Notes: generated from the sequence alone by a model not told the origin. 64,000 nt of DNA from Serratia bockelmannii (GCF_008011855.1 NZ_VOUX01000033.1:558001-622000); one strand, 5' to 3'. Shown: positions 9,810 through 20,142, counted from the stretch's first letter. Program-made: numbers and translations.

Positions 9810-10700
9810 ATGAGTGACTCTCGTTATATGAATACGCTGGACAAAATCCAGAACCATCTGGAACGCCTGAGCAAATCTGAAAGGAAAGTCGCCGAGGTGA
9901 TCCTGGCCTCCCCACAGACCGCCATTCACTCCAGCATTGCCACGCTGGCGCGCATGGCCGACGTCAGCGAACCTACCGTCAACCGTTTTTGCCGCCGCCT
10001 TGATACCAAAGGCTTTCCCGATTTCAAACTGCACCTCGCCCAAAGCCTGGCTAACGGCACGCCCTACGTAAACCGTAACGTTGAGGAAGACGACAGCGTC
10101 GATTCCTATACCAGCAAGATCTTCGAATCGGTCATGGCCAGCCTGGATACAGTAAAGGCAAATTTGGATATTGCCGCAATCAATCGTGCGGTTGACCTGC
10201 TTACCCAGGCAAAAAAGATCTCTTTCTTCGGCCTGGGTGCCTCCGCAGCGGTGGCGCACGACGCGATGAACAAATTTTTCCGCTTCAACATTCCGGTGGT
10301 CTACTTCGATGACATCGTCATGCAACGCATGAGCTGCATGAACTCCGGCGAGGGCGACGTGGTGGTGCTGATCTCACACACCGGCCGCACCAAAAATCTG
10401 GTGGAGATGGCTCACCTGGCGCGGGAGAACGACGCCACGGTACTGGCTATCACCTCGCGCGACACCCCGCTCGCCCAAGCGGCGACCCTCGCGTTGCTGC
10501 TCGATGTGCCCGAAGACACCGACGTTTACATGCCGATGGTGTCGCGGATCGCGCAATTAACGCTCATTGACGTGCTTGCCACCGGATTTACCTTGCGCCG
10601 AGGGGCTAAATTCAGAGATAACTTGAAGCGGGTCAAAGAAGCGCTCAAAGAATCGCGCTTTGATAAAGGCGTGGTCATTCCCAACAGTTTTGATTCGTGA
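9810..10700 (+). CDS. hexR: RpiR/HexR-family regulator of central carbon metabolism
   Basis: A DNA-binding repressor whose ligand is KDPG; it controls zwf, eda and pyk-type genes in gamma-proteobacteria. The 296-residue protein has an N-terminal HTH (around SEPTVNRFCRRLDTKGFP) and a C-terminal SIS sugar-isomerase domain (SHTGRTKNLVE). The start ATG at 9810 follows CAGGGAT. The internal ATG at 9828 matches the E. coli N-terminus (MN.L.KIQ) but lacks a ribosome binding site. It is divergent from zwf and upstream of pykA, as in E. coli. Confidence 0.95.
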   Translation: MSDSRYMNTLDKIQNHLERLSKSERKVAEVILASPQTAIHSSIATLARMADVSEPTVNRFCRRLDTKGFPDFKLHLAQSLANGTPYVNRNVEEDDSVDSYTSKIFESVMASLDTVKANLDIAAINRAVDLLTQAKKISFFGLGASAAVAHDAMNKFFRFNIPVVYFDDIVMQRMSCMNSGEGDVVVLISHTGRTKNLVEMAHLARENDATVLAITSRDTPLAQAATLALLLDVPEDTDVYMPMVSRIAQLTLIDVLATGFTLRRGAKFRDNLKRVKEALKESRFDKGVVIPNSFDS

Positions 10701-10803
10701 CCCGACGAAGAAAAAAATCGCCGTTCAACAGACATTTGAATGACGGCATCAGAGGCGGTACCCTGTTAACATGCTCATGCGGGTAACCCGGGTGAAATAT
10801 CAG

Positions 10804-10818
10804 TGTTGTAAAATTACA
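10804..10818. promoter_or_regulatory. HexR-like site upstream of pykA
   Basis: TGTTGTAAAATTACA matches TGTARTNNNAYTACA at all but the fourth base. It lies 73 nt before the pykA start, which suggests that pykA is in the HexR regulon. Recognised by eye. Confidence 0.6.
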
Positions 10819-10890
10819 TTTCACGCCTGGTTTCGTTATCCGACGTTATCGCAACACCAATATTTGCTTCACCAGTCAACGGAGTAATAC

Positions 10891-12333
10891 ATGTCCAGAC
10901 GGCTCAGAAGAACCAAAATCGTTACCACCCTGGGTCCGGCTACAGACCGCGACAATAATCTGGAAAAGATCATTGCCGCCGGTGCCAACGTAGTTCGGCT
11001 TAACTTCTCCCACGGCAGCCCGGAAGATCACCAGGCTCGCGCAGACAAAGTGCGCGAAATCGCGGCCAAACTGGGACGTCACGTCGCTATCCTCGGCGAT
11101 CTGCAAGGGCCGAAAATCCGCGTATCCACCTTCAAGGAAGGCAAAATCTTCCTCAACGTGGGTGATAAATTCCTGCTGGACGCCAACCTGTCAAAAGGCG
11201 AAGGCGATAAAGAAAAAGTCGGTATCGACTATAAAGGCCTGCCTGCCGACGTCGTGCCGGGCGATGTCCTGCTGCTTGACGACGGCCGCGTTCAGTTAAA
11301 AGTGCTCGAAGTTCAGGGCATGAAAGTGTTTACCGAAGTGACCGTCGGCGGCCCGCTGTCCAACAACAAGGGCATCAACAAGCTAGGCGGTGGCCTGTCA
11401 GCCGAAGCGCTGACCGAAAAAGACAAGGCGGACATCGTGACCGCCGCCAAGATTGGCGTCGACTATCTGGCGGTCTCCTTCCCGCGTACCGGTGAAGACC
11501 TGAACTATGCCCGCCGCCTGGCGCGCGATGCGGGCTGCAACGCCAAGATCGTGTCCAAGGTTGAGCGCGCCGAAGCGGTTTGCACCGACGAAGCGATGGA
11601 CGACATTATTCTGGCCTCCGACGTGGTGATGGTTGCCCGTGGCGACCTCGGCGTCGAAATCGGCGATCCGGAACTGGTCGGCATTCAGAAGAAACTGATC
11701 CGCCGCGCCCGCACCCTGAACCGCGCGGTGATCACCGCGACCCAGATGATGGAGTCGATGATCACCAACCCGATGCCGACCCGCGCCGAAGTCATGGACG
11801 TGGCCAACGCCGTGCTGGACGGCACCGACGCCGTCATGTTGTCGGCGGAAACCGCTGCTGGCCAATACCCGGCGGAAACCGTGGCGGCGATGGCGCGCGT
11901 TTGTCTGGGCGCCGAGAAGATCCCGAGCATCAACGTTTCCAAACACCGTCTGGACGTGCAGTTCGACAATATCGAAGAGGCGATCGCCATGTCTTCGATG
12001 TATGCGGCCAACCACCTGAAAGGCGTCACCGCGCTGATCGCCATGACTGAGTCCGGCCGCACCGCGCTGATGATGTCACGCATCAGCTCCGGCCTGCCGA
12101 TCTTCGCCATGTCGCGTCATGAGCACACGCTGAACCTGACTGCGCTGTATCGCGGCGTGACGCCGGTATATTTCGACAGCCACAAAGACGGCGTGATCGC
12201 CGCCAATGAAGCCGTCAATCGCCTGCGTGACAAAGGCTTCCTGGTCTCCGGCGATCTGGTGATCGTCACCCAGGGCGACGTGATGGAAACCGTCGGTACC
12301 ACCAATACCAGCCGTATCCTGCGCGTCGAGTAA
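10891..12333 (+). CDS. pykA: Pyruvate kinase II (AMP-activated type)
   Basis: Transfers phosphate from phosphoenolpyruvate to ADP, the last step of glycolysis. It has 480 residues, the length of E. coli PykA, and near-identical sequence from [19 protein letters not shown] onward. The active-site stretch [11 protein letters not shown] and the metal/K+ site residues NFSHG are intact. ATG is preceded by CGGAGTAATAC. It is a monocistronic unit ended by a strong hairpin and has a HexR-like site upstream. Confidence 0.98.
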   Translation: MSRRLRRTKIVTTLGPATDRDNNLEKIIAAGANVVRLNFSHGSPEDHQARADKVREIAAKLGRHVAILGDLQGPKIRVSTFKEGKIFLNVGDKFLLDANLSKGEGDKEKVGIDYKGLPADVVPGDVLLLDDGRVQLKVLEVQGMKVFTEVTVGGPLSNNKGINKLGGGLSAEALTEKDKADIVTAAKIGVDYLAVSFPRTGEDLNYARRLARDAGCNAKIVSKVERAEAVCTDEAMDDIILASDVVMVARGDLGVEIGDPELVGIQKKLIRRARTLNRAVITATQMMESMITNPMPTRAEVMDVANAVLDGTDAVMLSAETAAGQYPAETVAAMARVCLGAEKIPSINVSKHRLDVQFDNIEEAIAMSSMYAANHLKGVTALIAMTESGRTALMMSRISSGLPIFAMSRHEHTLNLTALYRGVTPVYFDSHKDGVIAANEAVNRLRDKGFLVSGDLVIVTQGDVMETVGTTNTSRILRVE

Positions 12334-12350
12334 TTCACGCCGCAGACGAA

Positions 12351-12386
12351 ATGCCGGCCGGCTCACGTAGGCCGGCATTTTTTTTG
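12351..12386 (+). terminator. Terminator of pykA
   Basis: ATGCCGGCC and GGCCGGCAT form a 9-bp stem followed by T8. It lies just after the pykA stop and only about 30 nt before the LRR gene, which must have a promoter in the remaining gap or rely on read-through. Confidence 0.85.
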
Positions 12387-12418
12387 CGCTGACATCGCCA
12401 TAAACGACGGAGAACGCC

Positions 12419-13300
12419 ATGCTCCACCAACACAACCCCGCAGCGAGCGCTGATGAGCTCGATCTCGACGGCCGTAGCCTGACGCAGCTCGACGAATCGC
12501 AGCTTGCCGGCCGCGCACTGCGCAAGGTCAGCCTGTACGACAATCAGCTGACGGTCTTCCCCACCCCAATCTTCCGGCACCAGAATCTGCAGGTGCTGAA
12601 TATCTCCTGCAATCAGCTCGACCGTCTGCCGCCGGAGATTGGTCAGTTGCAACAGCTTGAGATGTTCGACTTTGGCCACAATCGCGCGAGCGAACTGCCT
12701 GAAGCGTTGGGGCAACTGCACCGGCTGAAATACCTCTATCTGAGCGATAACGGTTTTAGCGACCTGCCCCATTCGCTGGCACAGCTGCAGCAGCTCATCT
12801 ATCTCAACGCGACCGATAACCAACTGACCGCCTTGCCGCAGGCAATACCGAGGCTGGCGGCGTTGCAGGAGCTGCGTTTATACAACAATCGCATCCGCAG
12901 CCTGCCCGCCGAAATCGGGCAGCTGCGCGCGCTGCGCGAACTGCATATCATGAAAAATGCCCTGACCACGCTGCCGGCGGAAATGGCTCTGCTCGGTGAG
13001 TTGGAGATACTCGATGCGGCCAACAATGCTATCACCGAACTGCCGGCAGCCTTCTGCCGCCTGCCGCGATTGAGCGAGCTGAACCTGCGTTTCAATCAAC
13101 TGACGCGCCTGCCGGAAAATATCGGTGAGCTGACGGCGCTGAGAAGTCTGGATCTGCGCGCCAACCGCCTAAGCGAGCTGCCGGAAAGCCTCGGCGAACT
13201 GAGCCGGCTGCGCAAGCTGGATCTGCGCTGGAATGATTTCACCCGCACGCCTAAAGTCATCGACATCCTGCGGGCGCGCGGCTGTATGGTGCACATCTGA
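12419..13300 (+). CDS. Leucine-rich-repeat protein of unknown function
   Basis: A 293-residue protein made almost entirely of eleven leucine-rich repeats of exactly 23 residues (residues 34-286), each following LxxLxLxxNxLxxLPxxIGxL. There is no signal peptide, membrane segment, kinase or ligase domain, so it looks like a free cytoplasmic LRR solenoid, presumably for protein binding. It lies between pykA and lpxM, which are neighbours in E. coli. Base composition looks like that of the flanking genes, so the gene has probably been resident for long. The 23-residue, LPxxIG type resembles 'Ras-like' or plant-type bacterial LRRs rather than secreted IpaH/YopM effectors (20-22 residues). No specific function can be assigned. 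Confidence 0.9.
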   Translation: MLHQHNPAASADELDLDGRSLTQLDESQLAGRALRKVSLYDNQLTVFPTPIFRHQNLQVLNISCNQLDRLPPEIGQLQQLEMFDFGHNRASELPEALGQLHRLKYLYLSDNGFSDLPHSLAQLQQLIYLNATDNQLTALPQAIPRLAALQELRLYNNRIRSLPAEIGQLRALRELHIMKNALTTLPAEMALLGELEILDAANNAITELPAAFCRLPRLSELNLRFNQLTRLPENIGELTALRSLDLRANRLSELPESLGELSRLRKLDLRWNDFTRTPKVIDILRARGCMVHI

Positions 13301-13307
13301 AGTGATA

Positions 13308-13331
13308 CCGGCCGGGTTATAGCCCGACCGG
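13308..13331. terminator. Possible hairpin between LRR gene and lpxM
   Basis: CCGGCCGGG pairs with CCCGACCGG across a 6-nt loop with one mismatch, between the convergent LRR gene and lpxM. There is no clear T-run, so terminator function is uncertain. Confidence 0.4.
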
Positions 13332-13349
13332 CGTTAACGTTAGGAAGGA

Positions 13350-14318
13350 TTAGCGATACAGATCGTCGCGCGAGTAAGGCTCAATCTCCCCTTCCTTGCG
13401 CGTCTTCAACAGTTTTAGGATCCAGGTGTACTGCTCAGGGTTCGGGCCCACCAGGTTTTCCACTTCTTCATTCATGCGGCGCGCAATCCGTGGGTCATCG
13501 GCTTCGGCCAGATCGTCCATGGGCTCGCGAATATAAATATCCAGCATGCTGGTTTTGCCATCGTACACCGGGAACAAAGGCACGATCGCCGCACGACACA
13601 CTTTCATCAACCGGCCTACCGCCGGCAGCGTCGCCTTATAGGTCGCGAAGAAATCGACGAACTCACTGTGCTCGGCGCCGTGATCCTGATCGGGCAGGTA
13701 GTAGCCCCAGTACCCCTGCCGTACCGAACTGATAAACGGTTTGATGCCGTCGTTGCGCGCGTGCATGCGGCCGCCGAATTTACGACGCACGGCATTCCAC
13801 AGGTAGTCGATCAGCTGATTGCGCTGGTTGTGGAACATCGCCGCCATCGGTTGGCCGCGCGCAGCCATCAGCATCGCTGGCACATCCACCGCCCAGCCGT
13901 GAGGCACCAGGAAAATCACGTTACGCCCTTCCGCCCGGATCTTGTCCAGCACCTCTTCACCGTGCCAACGCACGCGCTTTAGCACTTTTTCGGGCTTGGT
14001 GCAGGCCAGTTCCGCCATCAGCACCATCGACTGCGGCGCGCAGGCGAACATCTGGTCGATAATGTGCTCGCGTTCGCTTTCAGGCAGCTCAGGCAAGCAA
14101 TACAGCAGGTTGATGCGGGCACGACGGCGCGCGCCCTTCGCCAGCTTGCCGGCCAGTTTGCCGACCGCACCCAGCACCGGATCGCGCAGGCGCGCAGGCA
14201 CCAGCGAAATGCCGGCCATCAGACCGGTTCCCAACCACACGCCCCAGTAGCGCGGATATAAAAAGGCTTTTTGAAACTGCGGGATGAACTCTACGTTCGA
14301 TTTCTTCTCGTTTTGCAT
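13350..14318 (-). CDS. lpxM: Lipid A biosynthesis (myristoyl) acyltransferase
   Basis: Adds the last secondary acyl chain to Kdo2-lipid A at the inner membrane. It has 322 residues (E. coli LpxM has 323), an N-terminal hydrophobic segment (about 24-40), and the lysophospholipid acyltransferase motif HX4D as H140-D145 (HGWAVD). The downstream motifs DQDHG and PLFPVYDG are also present. The neighbour mepM is the same as in E. coli. I saw nothing broken. Confidence 0.96.
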   Translation of the reverse strand: MQNEKKSNVEFIPQFQKAFLYPRYWGVWLGTGLMAGISLVPARLRDPVLGAVGKLAGKLAKGARRRARINLLYCLPELPESEREHIIDQMFACAPQSMVLMAELACTKPEKVLKRVRWHGEEVLDKIRAEGRNVIFLVPHGWAVDVPAMLMAARGQPMAAMFHNQRNQLIDYLWNAVRRKFGGRMHARNDGIKPFISSVRQGYWGYYLPDQDHGAEHSEFVDFFATYKATLPAVGRLMKVCRAAIVPLFPVYDGKTSMLDIYIREPMDDLAEADDPRIARRMNEEVENLVGPNPEQYTWILKLLKTRKEGEIEPYSRDDLYR

Positions 14319-14400
14319 GCACGTGCTCTTCGCTTAGCGATTCGGCTAATCATAATTGCCATCACCGATTTTGCAATTAACAACCGCGAACCACCCAGAT

Positions 14401-14431
14401 AAAACAGCATCGGCCCGCAATCAGGCCGATG
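14401..14431 (-). terminator. Terminator of mepM
   Basis: CATCGGCC/GGCCGATG, an 8-bp stem with an 8-nt loop, is followed on the minus strand by CTGTTTTAT. It lies 39 nt past the mepM stop. Confidence 0.65.
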
Positions 14432-14469
14432 AAATTAACGGCGCCGGAGCGCCGGAAAAAAGGGGGACG

Positions 14470-15792
14470 TTAATCCAACTGCAGCTGAGGAACCACTTCC
14501 TTCACCTGTGCCAGATAATCGCTGCGGTCTTTGCCGCCCAGCCCTTCGGAACGCGGCAGTTTGGCCGTCAGCGGGTTCACCGCCTGTTGGCCGGTCCACA
14601 GTTCAAAGTGCAGGTGTGGCCCGGTGGAACGGCCGGTGTTGCCGGAGAGCGCAATGCGATCGCCGCGTTTCACCTTCTGGCCTGGTTTCACCAGCAGTTT
14701 TTTCAGGTGCATATAGCGCGTGGTGTACTGACGACCGTGGCGGATCGCCACATAGTTGCCCGCTGCGCCGCTGCGTTTGGCGATCACCACCTCACCGTCG
14801 CCGACCGCCAGCACCGGCGTGCCGACCGGCATGGCGAAATCGACGCCCTTGTGCGGCGCCACGCGGCCAGTCACCGGGTTCACGCGGCGCGGGTTGAAGT
14901 TGGAGGAGATGCGGAACTGTTTCATGGTCGGGAAACGCATGAAGCCGCGCGCCAGGCCAGAGCCTTGGCGATCGTAGAATTTGCCGTCTTCGGCGCGGAT
15001 CGCATAGTAATCTTTGCCGCCGGTGCGCAGACGCACGCCCAACAGCTGGCTTTGCGATTTCTTACCGTCGAAATGCTCGCGCGACATCAGCACGGAGAAC
15101 TGGTCGCCTTTGCGCAGCTTGCGGAAATCGAGCTGCCACTGCAGGGCTTTGATCACCGAGTTGATTTCGTTACGGCTCAGCCCGGCGTCGCCGGCGCTGC
15201 TGACGAAGCTGCCGTTAACCCGGCCGCTGATCACGTTGTTGCGCCATTCGCCCTGCTGCGCCTCTTTCGACTCTTTGAAGCTGTTGCCGACGCGATCGTA
15301 GGTGCGGGTTTCGCGGCGGGAAACTTCCCAGGTCAACTGCTGCAAATCGCCCGCATCGTTCACGGTCCACGACAGCTGTTGGCCGATCTTAAGGTTGCGC
15401 AGATCGCGGTTTTGCGAAGCCAGCAGCGTGACATCCGACATATCGATGCCGTACTGCGTCAGAATGCTGCCGAGGGTATCGCCGGTGGAAACCACATATT
15501 CATGCACGCCATCATCGCCGGCATCCTTCTGGTCCAGCTCATCCTGCGGGATTTCGTCATCGGGGGTGGGTTGGTCGACATCTATCGGTTCACTGGCTTC
15601 GGGGAGCAATGACCGCATCTGGCTGGATTCTAACTCGACGCTCTTGGCGATGGGGTTGTGTTCTGGGTGGTAAACAAAAGGCCGCCAAACAGCGACGGCC
15701 AATGTGACGACTGTCAGCGACCCCAGCATGACGCGATGGGGCCGTGGCAGGTTGTTATACGCCAGAGCGATAGTTCGGACTATCTGCTGCAC
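14470..15792 (-). CDS. mepM: Murein DD-endopeptidase MepM
   Basis: Cuts D-Ala-mDAP crosslinks to let the sacculus expand. The 440-residue protein has an N-terminal membrane anchor (about 19-37), an acidic linker, a LysM domain (about 97-143) and a C-terminal LytM/M23 zinc peptidase. Zinc ligands are H314 and D318 (HKGVD) and H395 in HLHFE, with H393 as catalytic. It follows znuA on the same strand with a 21-nt gap and could be co-transcribed with it. Confidence 0.97.
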   Translation of the reverse strand: MQQIVRTIALAYNNLPRPHRVMLGSLTVVTLAVAVWRPFVYHPEHNPIAKSVELESSQMRSLLPEASEPIDVDQPTPDDEIPQDELDQKDAGDDGVHEYVVSTGDTLGSILTQYGIDMSDVTLLASQNRDLRNLKIGQQLSWTVNDAGDLQQLTWEVSRRETRTYDRVGNSFKESKEAQQGEWRNNVISGRVNGSFVSSAGDAGLSRNEINSVIKALQWQLDFRKLRKGDQFSVLMSREHFDGKKSQSQLLGVRLRTGGKDYYAIRAEDGKFYDRQGSGLARGFMRFPTMKQFRISSNFNPRRVNPVTGRVAPHKGVDFAMPVGTPVLAVGDGEVVIAKRSGAAGNYVAIRHGRQYTTRYMHLKKLLVKPGQKVKRGDRIALSGNTGRSTGPHLHFELWTGQQAVNPLTAKLPRSEGLGGKDRSDYLAQVKEVVPQLQLD

Positions 15793-15813
15793 TCGATATT
15801 ATCCTCATAAGCT

Positions 15814-16761
15814 TTACTTCAGGCAGCTCACGTACTGGTTTGACAGCTGAGTCAGGAATTTCCCGTAGCTGTCCTTCCCCAGCGCGATGCCGATGCCCAG
15901 CGGGTCCAGCGTTCCGGAACGCACTTTGGTACCCTTGGCGACGGCATTGATTACGGCCGGCCTGAATTGTGGCTCAGCAAAAACGCATACCGCTTTCTGC
16001 TCAACCAACTGTGTTCGAATTTGGTGTAGGCGCTGTGCTCCAGGCTGAATTTCGGGATTGACGGTGAAATGGCCCAGCGGACTCAAACCGTAGTGTTTCT
16101 CAAAGTAGCCGTAAGCATCATGAAAAACAAAATAACCCTTACCTTGCACAGGCGTAAGCATGTTACCAACATTTTTGTCAGTTTGCGTCAGCAGATTCTC
16201 GAACTGGCGCAGGTTTGCGTCTAATTTGTCCTTATTTTGCGGCATAAGTTCCAACAATCTGTCGTGAATCGCGATCGCGGTCACTTTTGCTATCTCCGGC
16301 GACAGCCAAACGTGCATATTGTACTCGCCGTGATGATGCCCATGATCGTCATCGGCATGGTTATGCGCTTCGCCTGCATGATCATGATCGTCGTCATCTT
16401 CGCCTTTCATCAGCAACGGCTTCACCGCCGGCAGTTCGCTGACAGCCAGCTTTCGGGTTGCCGAGATAGGCACCAGCGCCTTGTTCAGGAACGCTTCCAT
16501 GTCCGGCCCAACCCATAGCACCAGGTCCGCAGAGCGCAAACGCTGGATATCGGAAGGACGCAGCGCAAAATCGTGCGGTGAAGCGCCGTCCGGCAGCAAC
16601 ACCTCGGTCGGCGTCACGCCGTCGGCGATCGCCGAAGCGATAAAGCCCAGCGGACGAATCGTGGTCACCACCGCCGCGGAAGCGCTGCTCAGCGGGCCGG
16701 CCATCAACAATGCGCTGGCCAACAGCGTACGCTGCAGCCATTTATTTTTCTTTGCCATCAT
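15814..16761 (-). CDS. znuA: Zinc ABC transporter periplasmic binding protein
   Basis: Captures Zn2+ in the periplasm for ZnuBC. It has a Sec signal peptide ending near SASA, and a His/Asp-rich loop ([14 protein letters not shown]...HGHHH) between the lobes, the ZnuA hallmark. The metal-site His residues in MHVWLSP and HFTVNPEI are present. The exact start is uncertain: the open frame begins TTG-TTG-ATG at 16788, but a Zur/promoter element overlaps that end. The tandem ATGs at 16761/16758 downstream of GGGA are preferred (315 residues). It is divergent from znuC. Confidence 0.94.
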   Translation of the reverse strand: MMAKKNKWLQRTLLASALLMAGPLSSASAAVVTTIRPLGFIASAIADGVTPTEVLLPDGASPHDFALRPSDIQRLRSADLVLWVGPDMEAFLNKALVPISATRKLAVSELPAVKPLLMKGEDDDDHDHAGEAHNHADDDHGHHHGEYNMHVWLSPEIAKVTAIAIHDRLLELMPQNKDKLDANLRQFENLLTQTDKNVGNMLTPVQGKGYFVFHDAYGYFEKHYGLSPLGHFTVNPEIQPGAQRLHQIRTQLVEQKAVCVFAEPQFRPAVINAVAKGTKVRSGTLDPLGIGIALGKDSYGKFLTQLSNQYVSCLK

Positions 16762-16791
16762 CAGTAATCCCATCGTTTTCATCAACAAGGC

Positions 16792-16809
16792 GTGATATTA
16801 TAACATTCG
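16792..16809. promoter_or_regulatory. Zur box in the znuA-znuC intergenic region
   Basis: The minus strand reads GAATGTTATAATATCAC, matching the enterobacterial Zur operator core (ATGTTATAATATCAC). It lies between the divergent znuA and znuC and overlaps a TATAAT -10 hexamer for znuA, so Zn-Zur should repress both directions. Confidence 0.8.
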
Positions 16810-16836
16810 CTTCGTTCTGCAACCTGTAATCTCGAG

Positions 16837-17595
16837 ATGTCTACACTGATAACGCTAAAAAATATCTCCGTCGCCTTCGGCAGCCGCAAGGTGCTGTCGA
16901 ACATTTCCCTCAGCCTGCAACCCGGCCGTATTCTCACGCTGCTTGGCCCGAACGGCGCGGGCAAATCCACGCTGGTGCGCGTGGTGCTGGGATTGATCAA
17001 ACCGACCGCCGGCACGCTGGAGCGTGAGCCCGATCTGCGCATCGGCTATGTGCCGCAAAAGCTGCACCTCGACGCCACCCTGCCACTGACCGTCAGCCGC
17101 TTTATGCGTCTTAAACCTGGCGTAAAGAAAGCCGACATTCTGCCGGCGCTCAAACGCGTGCACGCCGCCCACCTGCTCGACCAGCCGATGCAAAAGCTCT
17201 CCGGCGGTGAAAACCAGCGCGTGCTGCTGGCGCGAGCGCTGCTGAATAAACCGCAGCTGCTGGTGCTGGACGAACCCACGCAAGGGGTAGACGTCAACGG
17301 CCAGCTGGCGCTGTACGATCTGATCGATCAGCTGCGCAAGGAGCTGGGGTGCGCCGTGCTGATGGTCTCGCACGATCTGCATCTGGTGATGGCGAAAACC
17401 GACGAGGTGTTGTGCCTCAATCAGCACATCTGCTGCTCCGGCGCGCCGGAGGTGGTCTCGATGCATCCCGAATTCATCGCCATGTTCGGCAACCGCGGCG
17501 CAGAGCAGCTGGCGGTGTATCGCCACCATCACAACCACCGCCACGATCTGCAGGGAAGAATTGTCTTGAAGAAAACCGGGAGCCGCGAAGCATGA
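16837..17595 (+). CDS. znuC: Zinc ABC transporter ATP-binding protein
   Basis: The ATPase of the high-affinity zinc importer. The 252-residue protein has Walker [10 protein letters not shown], signature LSGGE, Walker B LLVLDEP and the switch His in MVSHDLH. The C-terminus is His-rich ([10 protein letters not shown]), as in E. coli ZnuC, and may bind zinc. Its stop overlaps the znuB start as ATGA, so the two are translationally coupled. Confidence 0.97.
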   Translation: MSTLITLKNISVAFGSRKVLSNISLSLQPGRILTLLGPNGAGKSTLVRVVLGLIKPTAGTLEREPDLRIGYVPQKLHLDATLPLTVSRFMRLKPGVKKADILPALKRVHAAHLLDQPMQKLSGGENQRVLLARALLNKPQLLVLDEPTQGVDVNGQLALYDLIDQLRKELGCAVLMVSHDLHLVMAKTDEVLCLNQHICCSGAPEVVSMHPEFIAMFGNRGAEQLAVYRHHHNHRHDLQGRIVLKKTGSREA

Positions 17596-18377
17596 TTGAA
17601 CTGTTACTTCCCGGCTGGCTGGCCGGCGTGTTGCTGGCTAGCGCCGCCGGGCCGCTGGGTTCCTTCGTGGTCTGGCGCCGCATGTCCTACTTTGGTGATA
17701 CCCTGGCGCACGCCTCGCTGCTCGGCGTCGCCTTTGGTCTGCTGCTCGACATCAACCCCTTCTATGCGGTGATCGCCATTACGCTGCTGCTGGCTCTGGC
17801 CCTGGTTTGGCTGGAACGTCGCCCGCAGCTTTCAGTGGATACCCTGCTCGGCATTCTGGCGCATAGCGCCCTGTCGCTGGGACTGGTGGTGGTGGCGTTG
17901 ATGTCTAACGTGCGGGTCGATCTGATGGCCTACCTGTTCGGCGATCTACTGTCGGTTACGCTGAGCGATATCGTGATGATTGCCGGCGGCGTCGCCGTGG
18001 TGCTGTTGGTGCTGTGGTGGCAGTGGCGCGATCTGCTGTCGATGACCATCAGCCCGGAGCTGGCGCACGTCGACGGCGTTAATCTGGTGCGCGCACGCAC
18101 CGTGTTGATGCTGGTCACCGCTTTGACCATCGGTCTGGCGATGAAATTCGTCGGCGCGCTGATCATCACCTCACTGCTGATCATTCCGGCAGCCACCGCT
18201 CGGCGCTTCGCACGCACGCCGGAGCAGATGGCGGGCGTCGCAGTGCTGCTCGGCATGGTGGCCGTCACCGGCGGCCTGACCTTCTCGGCATTTTACGATA
18301 CGCCGGCCGGCCCTTCGGTGGTGCTGAGCGCCGCCGTGCTGTTCACGCTGAGCCTGTTCAAAAAACAGCAGGCTTGA
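17592..18377 (+). CDS. znuB: Zinc ABC transporter permease
   Basis: A 261-residue integral membrane permease of the ABC-3 family with about seven to eight hydrophobic helices. E. coli ZnuB has the same length. The start ATG at 17592 overlaps the znuC stop by 4 nt (ATGA). It transports Zn2+ delivered by ZnuA, energised by ZnuC. A bidirectional terminator follows. Confidence 0.97.
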   Translation: MIELLLPGWLAGVLLASAAGPLGSFVVWRRMSYFGDTLAHASLLGVAFGLLLDINPFYAVIAITLLLALALVWLERRPQLSVDTLLGILAHSALSLGLVVVALMSNVRVDLMAYLFGDLLSVTLSDIVMIAGGVAVVLLVLWWQWRDLLSMTISPELAHVDGVNLVRARTVLMLVTALTIGLAMKFVGALIITSLLIIPAATARRFARTPEQMAGVAVLLGMVAVTGGLTFSAFYDTPAGPSVVLSAAVLFTLSLFKKQQA

Positions 18378-18395
18378 TTAAAGCCGGGATATGAC

Positions 18396-18420
18396 AAGGG
18401 CCGCATCTGCGGCCCTTTCT
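18396..18420. terminator. Bidirectional terminator znuB/ruvB
   Basis: AAGGGCCGCA/TGCGGCCCTT, a 10-bp stem with a 2-nt loop, followed by TTCTT, lies between the convergent znuB and ruvB. Confidence 0.8.
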
Positions 18421-18438
18421 TATTGGCGGATTAAAAAT

Positions 18439-19443
18439 TTACTCTTCGCGTTCGAGGCCGAAATGCCGGTAGGCATGCTGCGTCGCCAAACGGCCGCGCG
18501 GCGTGCGCTGGATAAAGCCCTGCTGGATCAGGAACGGTTCGATCACATCTTCGATGGTTTCACGCTCTTCGCCGATCGCCGCCGCCAGGTTGTCCAACCC
18601 GACCGGGCCGCCGGTAAACTTGTCGATAATCGCCAGCAGCAGCTTGCGATCCATATAGTCGAAGCCTTCGGCATCGACGTTGAGCATATCGAGTGCCTGC
18701 GCCGCCACTGCGCCGCTGATCACGCCGTTGGCGCGCACTTCGGCGAAGTCACGCACCCGGCGCAGCAGGCGGTTGGCGATACGCGGCGTACCGCGCGCGC
18801 GGCGGGCCACCTCATGGGCGCCCTCGTCGGACAGCTCCAACCCCAGGCACCCGGCGCTGCGTGAGACGATATGCTGCAGATCCGCCACCTGATAAAACTC
18901 CAGCCGCTGGACAATGCCGAAACGATCGCGCAGCGGCGAGGTCAGCGAACCGGCGCGGGTGGTCGCGCCCACCAACGTGAACGGCGGCAGATCGAGCTTA
19001 ATCGAACGCGCCGCCGGCCCTTCGCCGATCATGATATCCAGCTGGTAGTCTTCCATCGCCGGATACAGCACTTCTTCCACCACCGGTGATAGACGGTGAA
19101 TCTCATCGATGAACAACACGTCATGCGGTTCAAGGTTGGTCAGCATCGCCGCCAGATCGCCCGCCTTCTCCAGCACCGGGCCGGAAGTGGTGCGCAGATT
19201 CACGCCCATTTCGTTGGCCACGATGTTGGCCAGGGTGGTTTTCCCCAGGCCCGGCGGGCCGAAGATCAGCAGGTGGTCGAGCGCGTCGCCGCGCTGCTTG
19301 GCCGCCTGGATGAAGATCTCCATCTGCTCGCGTACGTGCGGCTGACCCACGTATTCAGTCAACAGCTTGGGACGAATGGCGCGATCGAGGACTTCTTCCT
19401 CGTTGATCGGTTCGGCGGAGATCAGGCGATCGGCTTCAATCAT
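18439..19443 (-). CDS. ruvB: Holliday junction branch migration ATPase RuvB
   Basis: A 334-residue hexameric AAA+ motor that, with RuvA, drives Holliday junction migration. Walker A GPPGLGKT, Walker B DEIHRL, sensor TTRAG and the arginine-finger segment SPLRDRFG are intact. It lies 19 nt downstream of ruvA in the same operon. The operon is probably SOS-induced through a LexA-type element upstream of ruvA. Confidence 0.98.
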   Translation of the reverse strand: MIEADRLISAEPINEEEVLDRAIRPKLLTEYVGQPHVREQMEIFIQAAKQRGDALDHLLIFGPPGLGKTTLANIVANEMGVNLRTTSGPVLEKAGDLAAMLTNLEPHDVLFIDEIHRLSPVVEEVLYPAMEDYQLDIMIGEGPAARSIKLDLPPFTLVGATTRAGSLTSPLRDRFGIVQRLEFYQVADLQHIVSRSAGCLGLELSDEGAHEVARRARGTPRIANRLLRRVRDFAEVRANGVISGAVAAQALDMLNVDAEGFDYMDRKLLLAIIDKFTGGPVGLDNLAAAIGEERETIEDVIEPFLIQQGFIQRTPRGRLATQHAYRHFGLEREE

Positions 19444-19462
19444 TATCTACCTCTTAGCGGCC

Positions 19463-20077
19463 TTACAAAGCAGCGCGCAACGCGTCGCGGATCAGGGTCT
19501 CGCAGTCGGCGCCCGGTTTGGCAATTTTGCTGACCATGCGACTCGCTTCCTGTGGCTTGTAGCCCAGCGCCACCAGCGCCGAAACGGCTTCGGCTTCCGC
19601 GTCCGCTTCCGGCGCGTTGTCGGCGGCGGACGGCAGGCTGATCTCGCTGCTGCTGTTGAACAGGTCGCCGTTAAGCCCTTTGAAGCGGTCTTTCATCTCT
19701 ACCACCAGGCGCTCGGCGGTTTTTTTGCCCACGCCCGGCAGCTTGACCAGTGCGGTGATCTCTTCACGCTCCACCGCGCTGACGAACTGCTGCGCGGACA
19801 TGCCTGACAGGATCGCCAGCGCCAGCTTCGGCCCGACGCCGTTGACCTTGATCAGCTCGCGGAACAGCGCACGCTCCTGCTTGTCGTTGAAACCGTACAG
19901 CAGCTGCGCGTCTTCACGCACCACGAAGTGGGTAAACACGATGGCCTCTTGCCCCAGTTCAGGCAGCTCGTAAAAGCAGGTCATCGGCATGTGTACCTCG
20001 TAGCCCACGCCGTTCGCCTCCAGTAACACCAGCGGCGGCTGCTTTTCCAGAATATTTCCTCTGAGACGACCTATCAT
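19463..20077 (-). CDS. ruvA: Holliday junction DNA-binding protein RuvA
   Basis: A 204-residue protein (E. coli RuvA has 203) that binds four-way junctions as a tetramer and recruits RuvB. It starts [15 protein letters not shown] and carries the helix-hairpin-helix motifs ([28 protein letters not shown]) and the mobile C-terminal domain III. It is the first gene of ruvAB, preceded by GGAGGGTAA. Confidence 0.98.
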   Translation of the reverse strand: MIGRLRGNILEKQPPLVLLEANGVGYEVHMPMTCFYELPELGQEAIVFTHFVVREDAQLLYGFNDKQERALFRELIKVNGVGPKLALAILSGMSAQQFVSAVEREEITALVKLPGVGKKTAERLVVEMKDRFKGLNGDLFNSSSEISLPSAADNAPEADAEAEAVSALVALGYKPQEASRMVSKIAKPGADCETLIRDALRAAL

Positions 20078-20142
20078 TTACCCTCCTGCAGAATGACCGG
20101 GCATGGCGCCCTGCCATGCCGTTGCTGGTAAAGCTTATAACA

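Noticed and set aside
14356-15612. 418-codon plus-strand ORF
   Set aside because: Antisense shadow of mepM.
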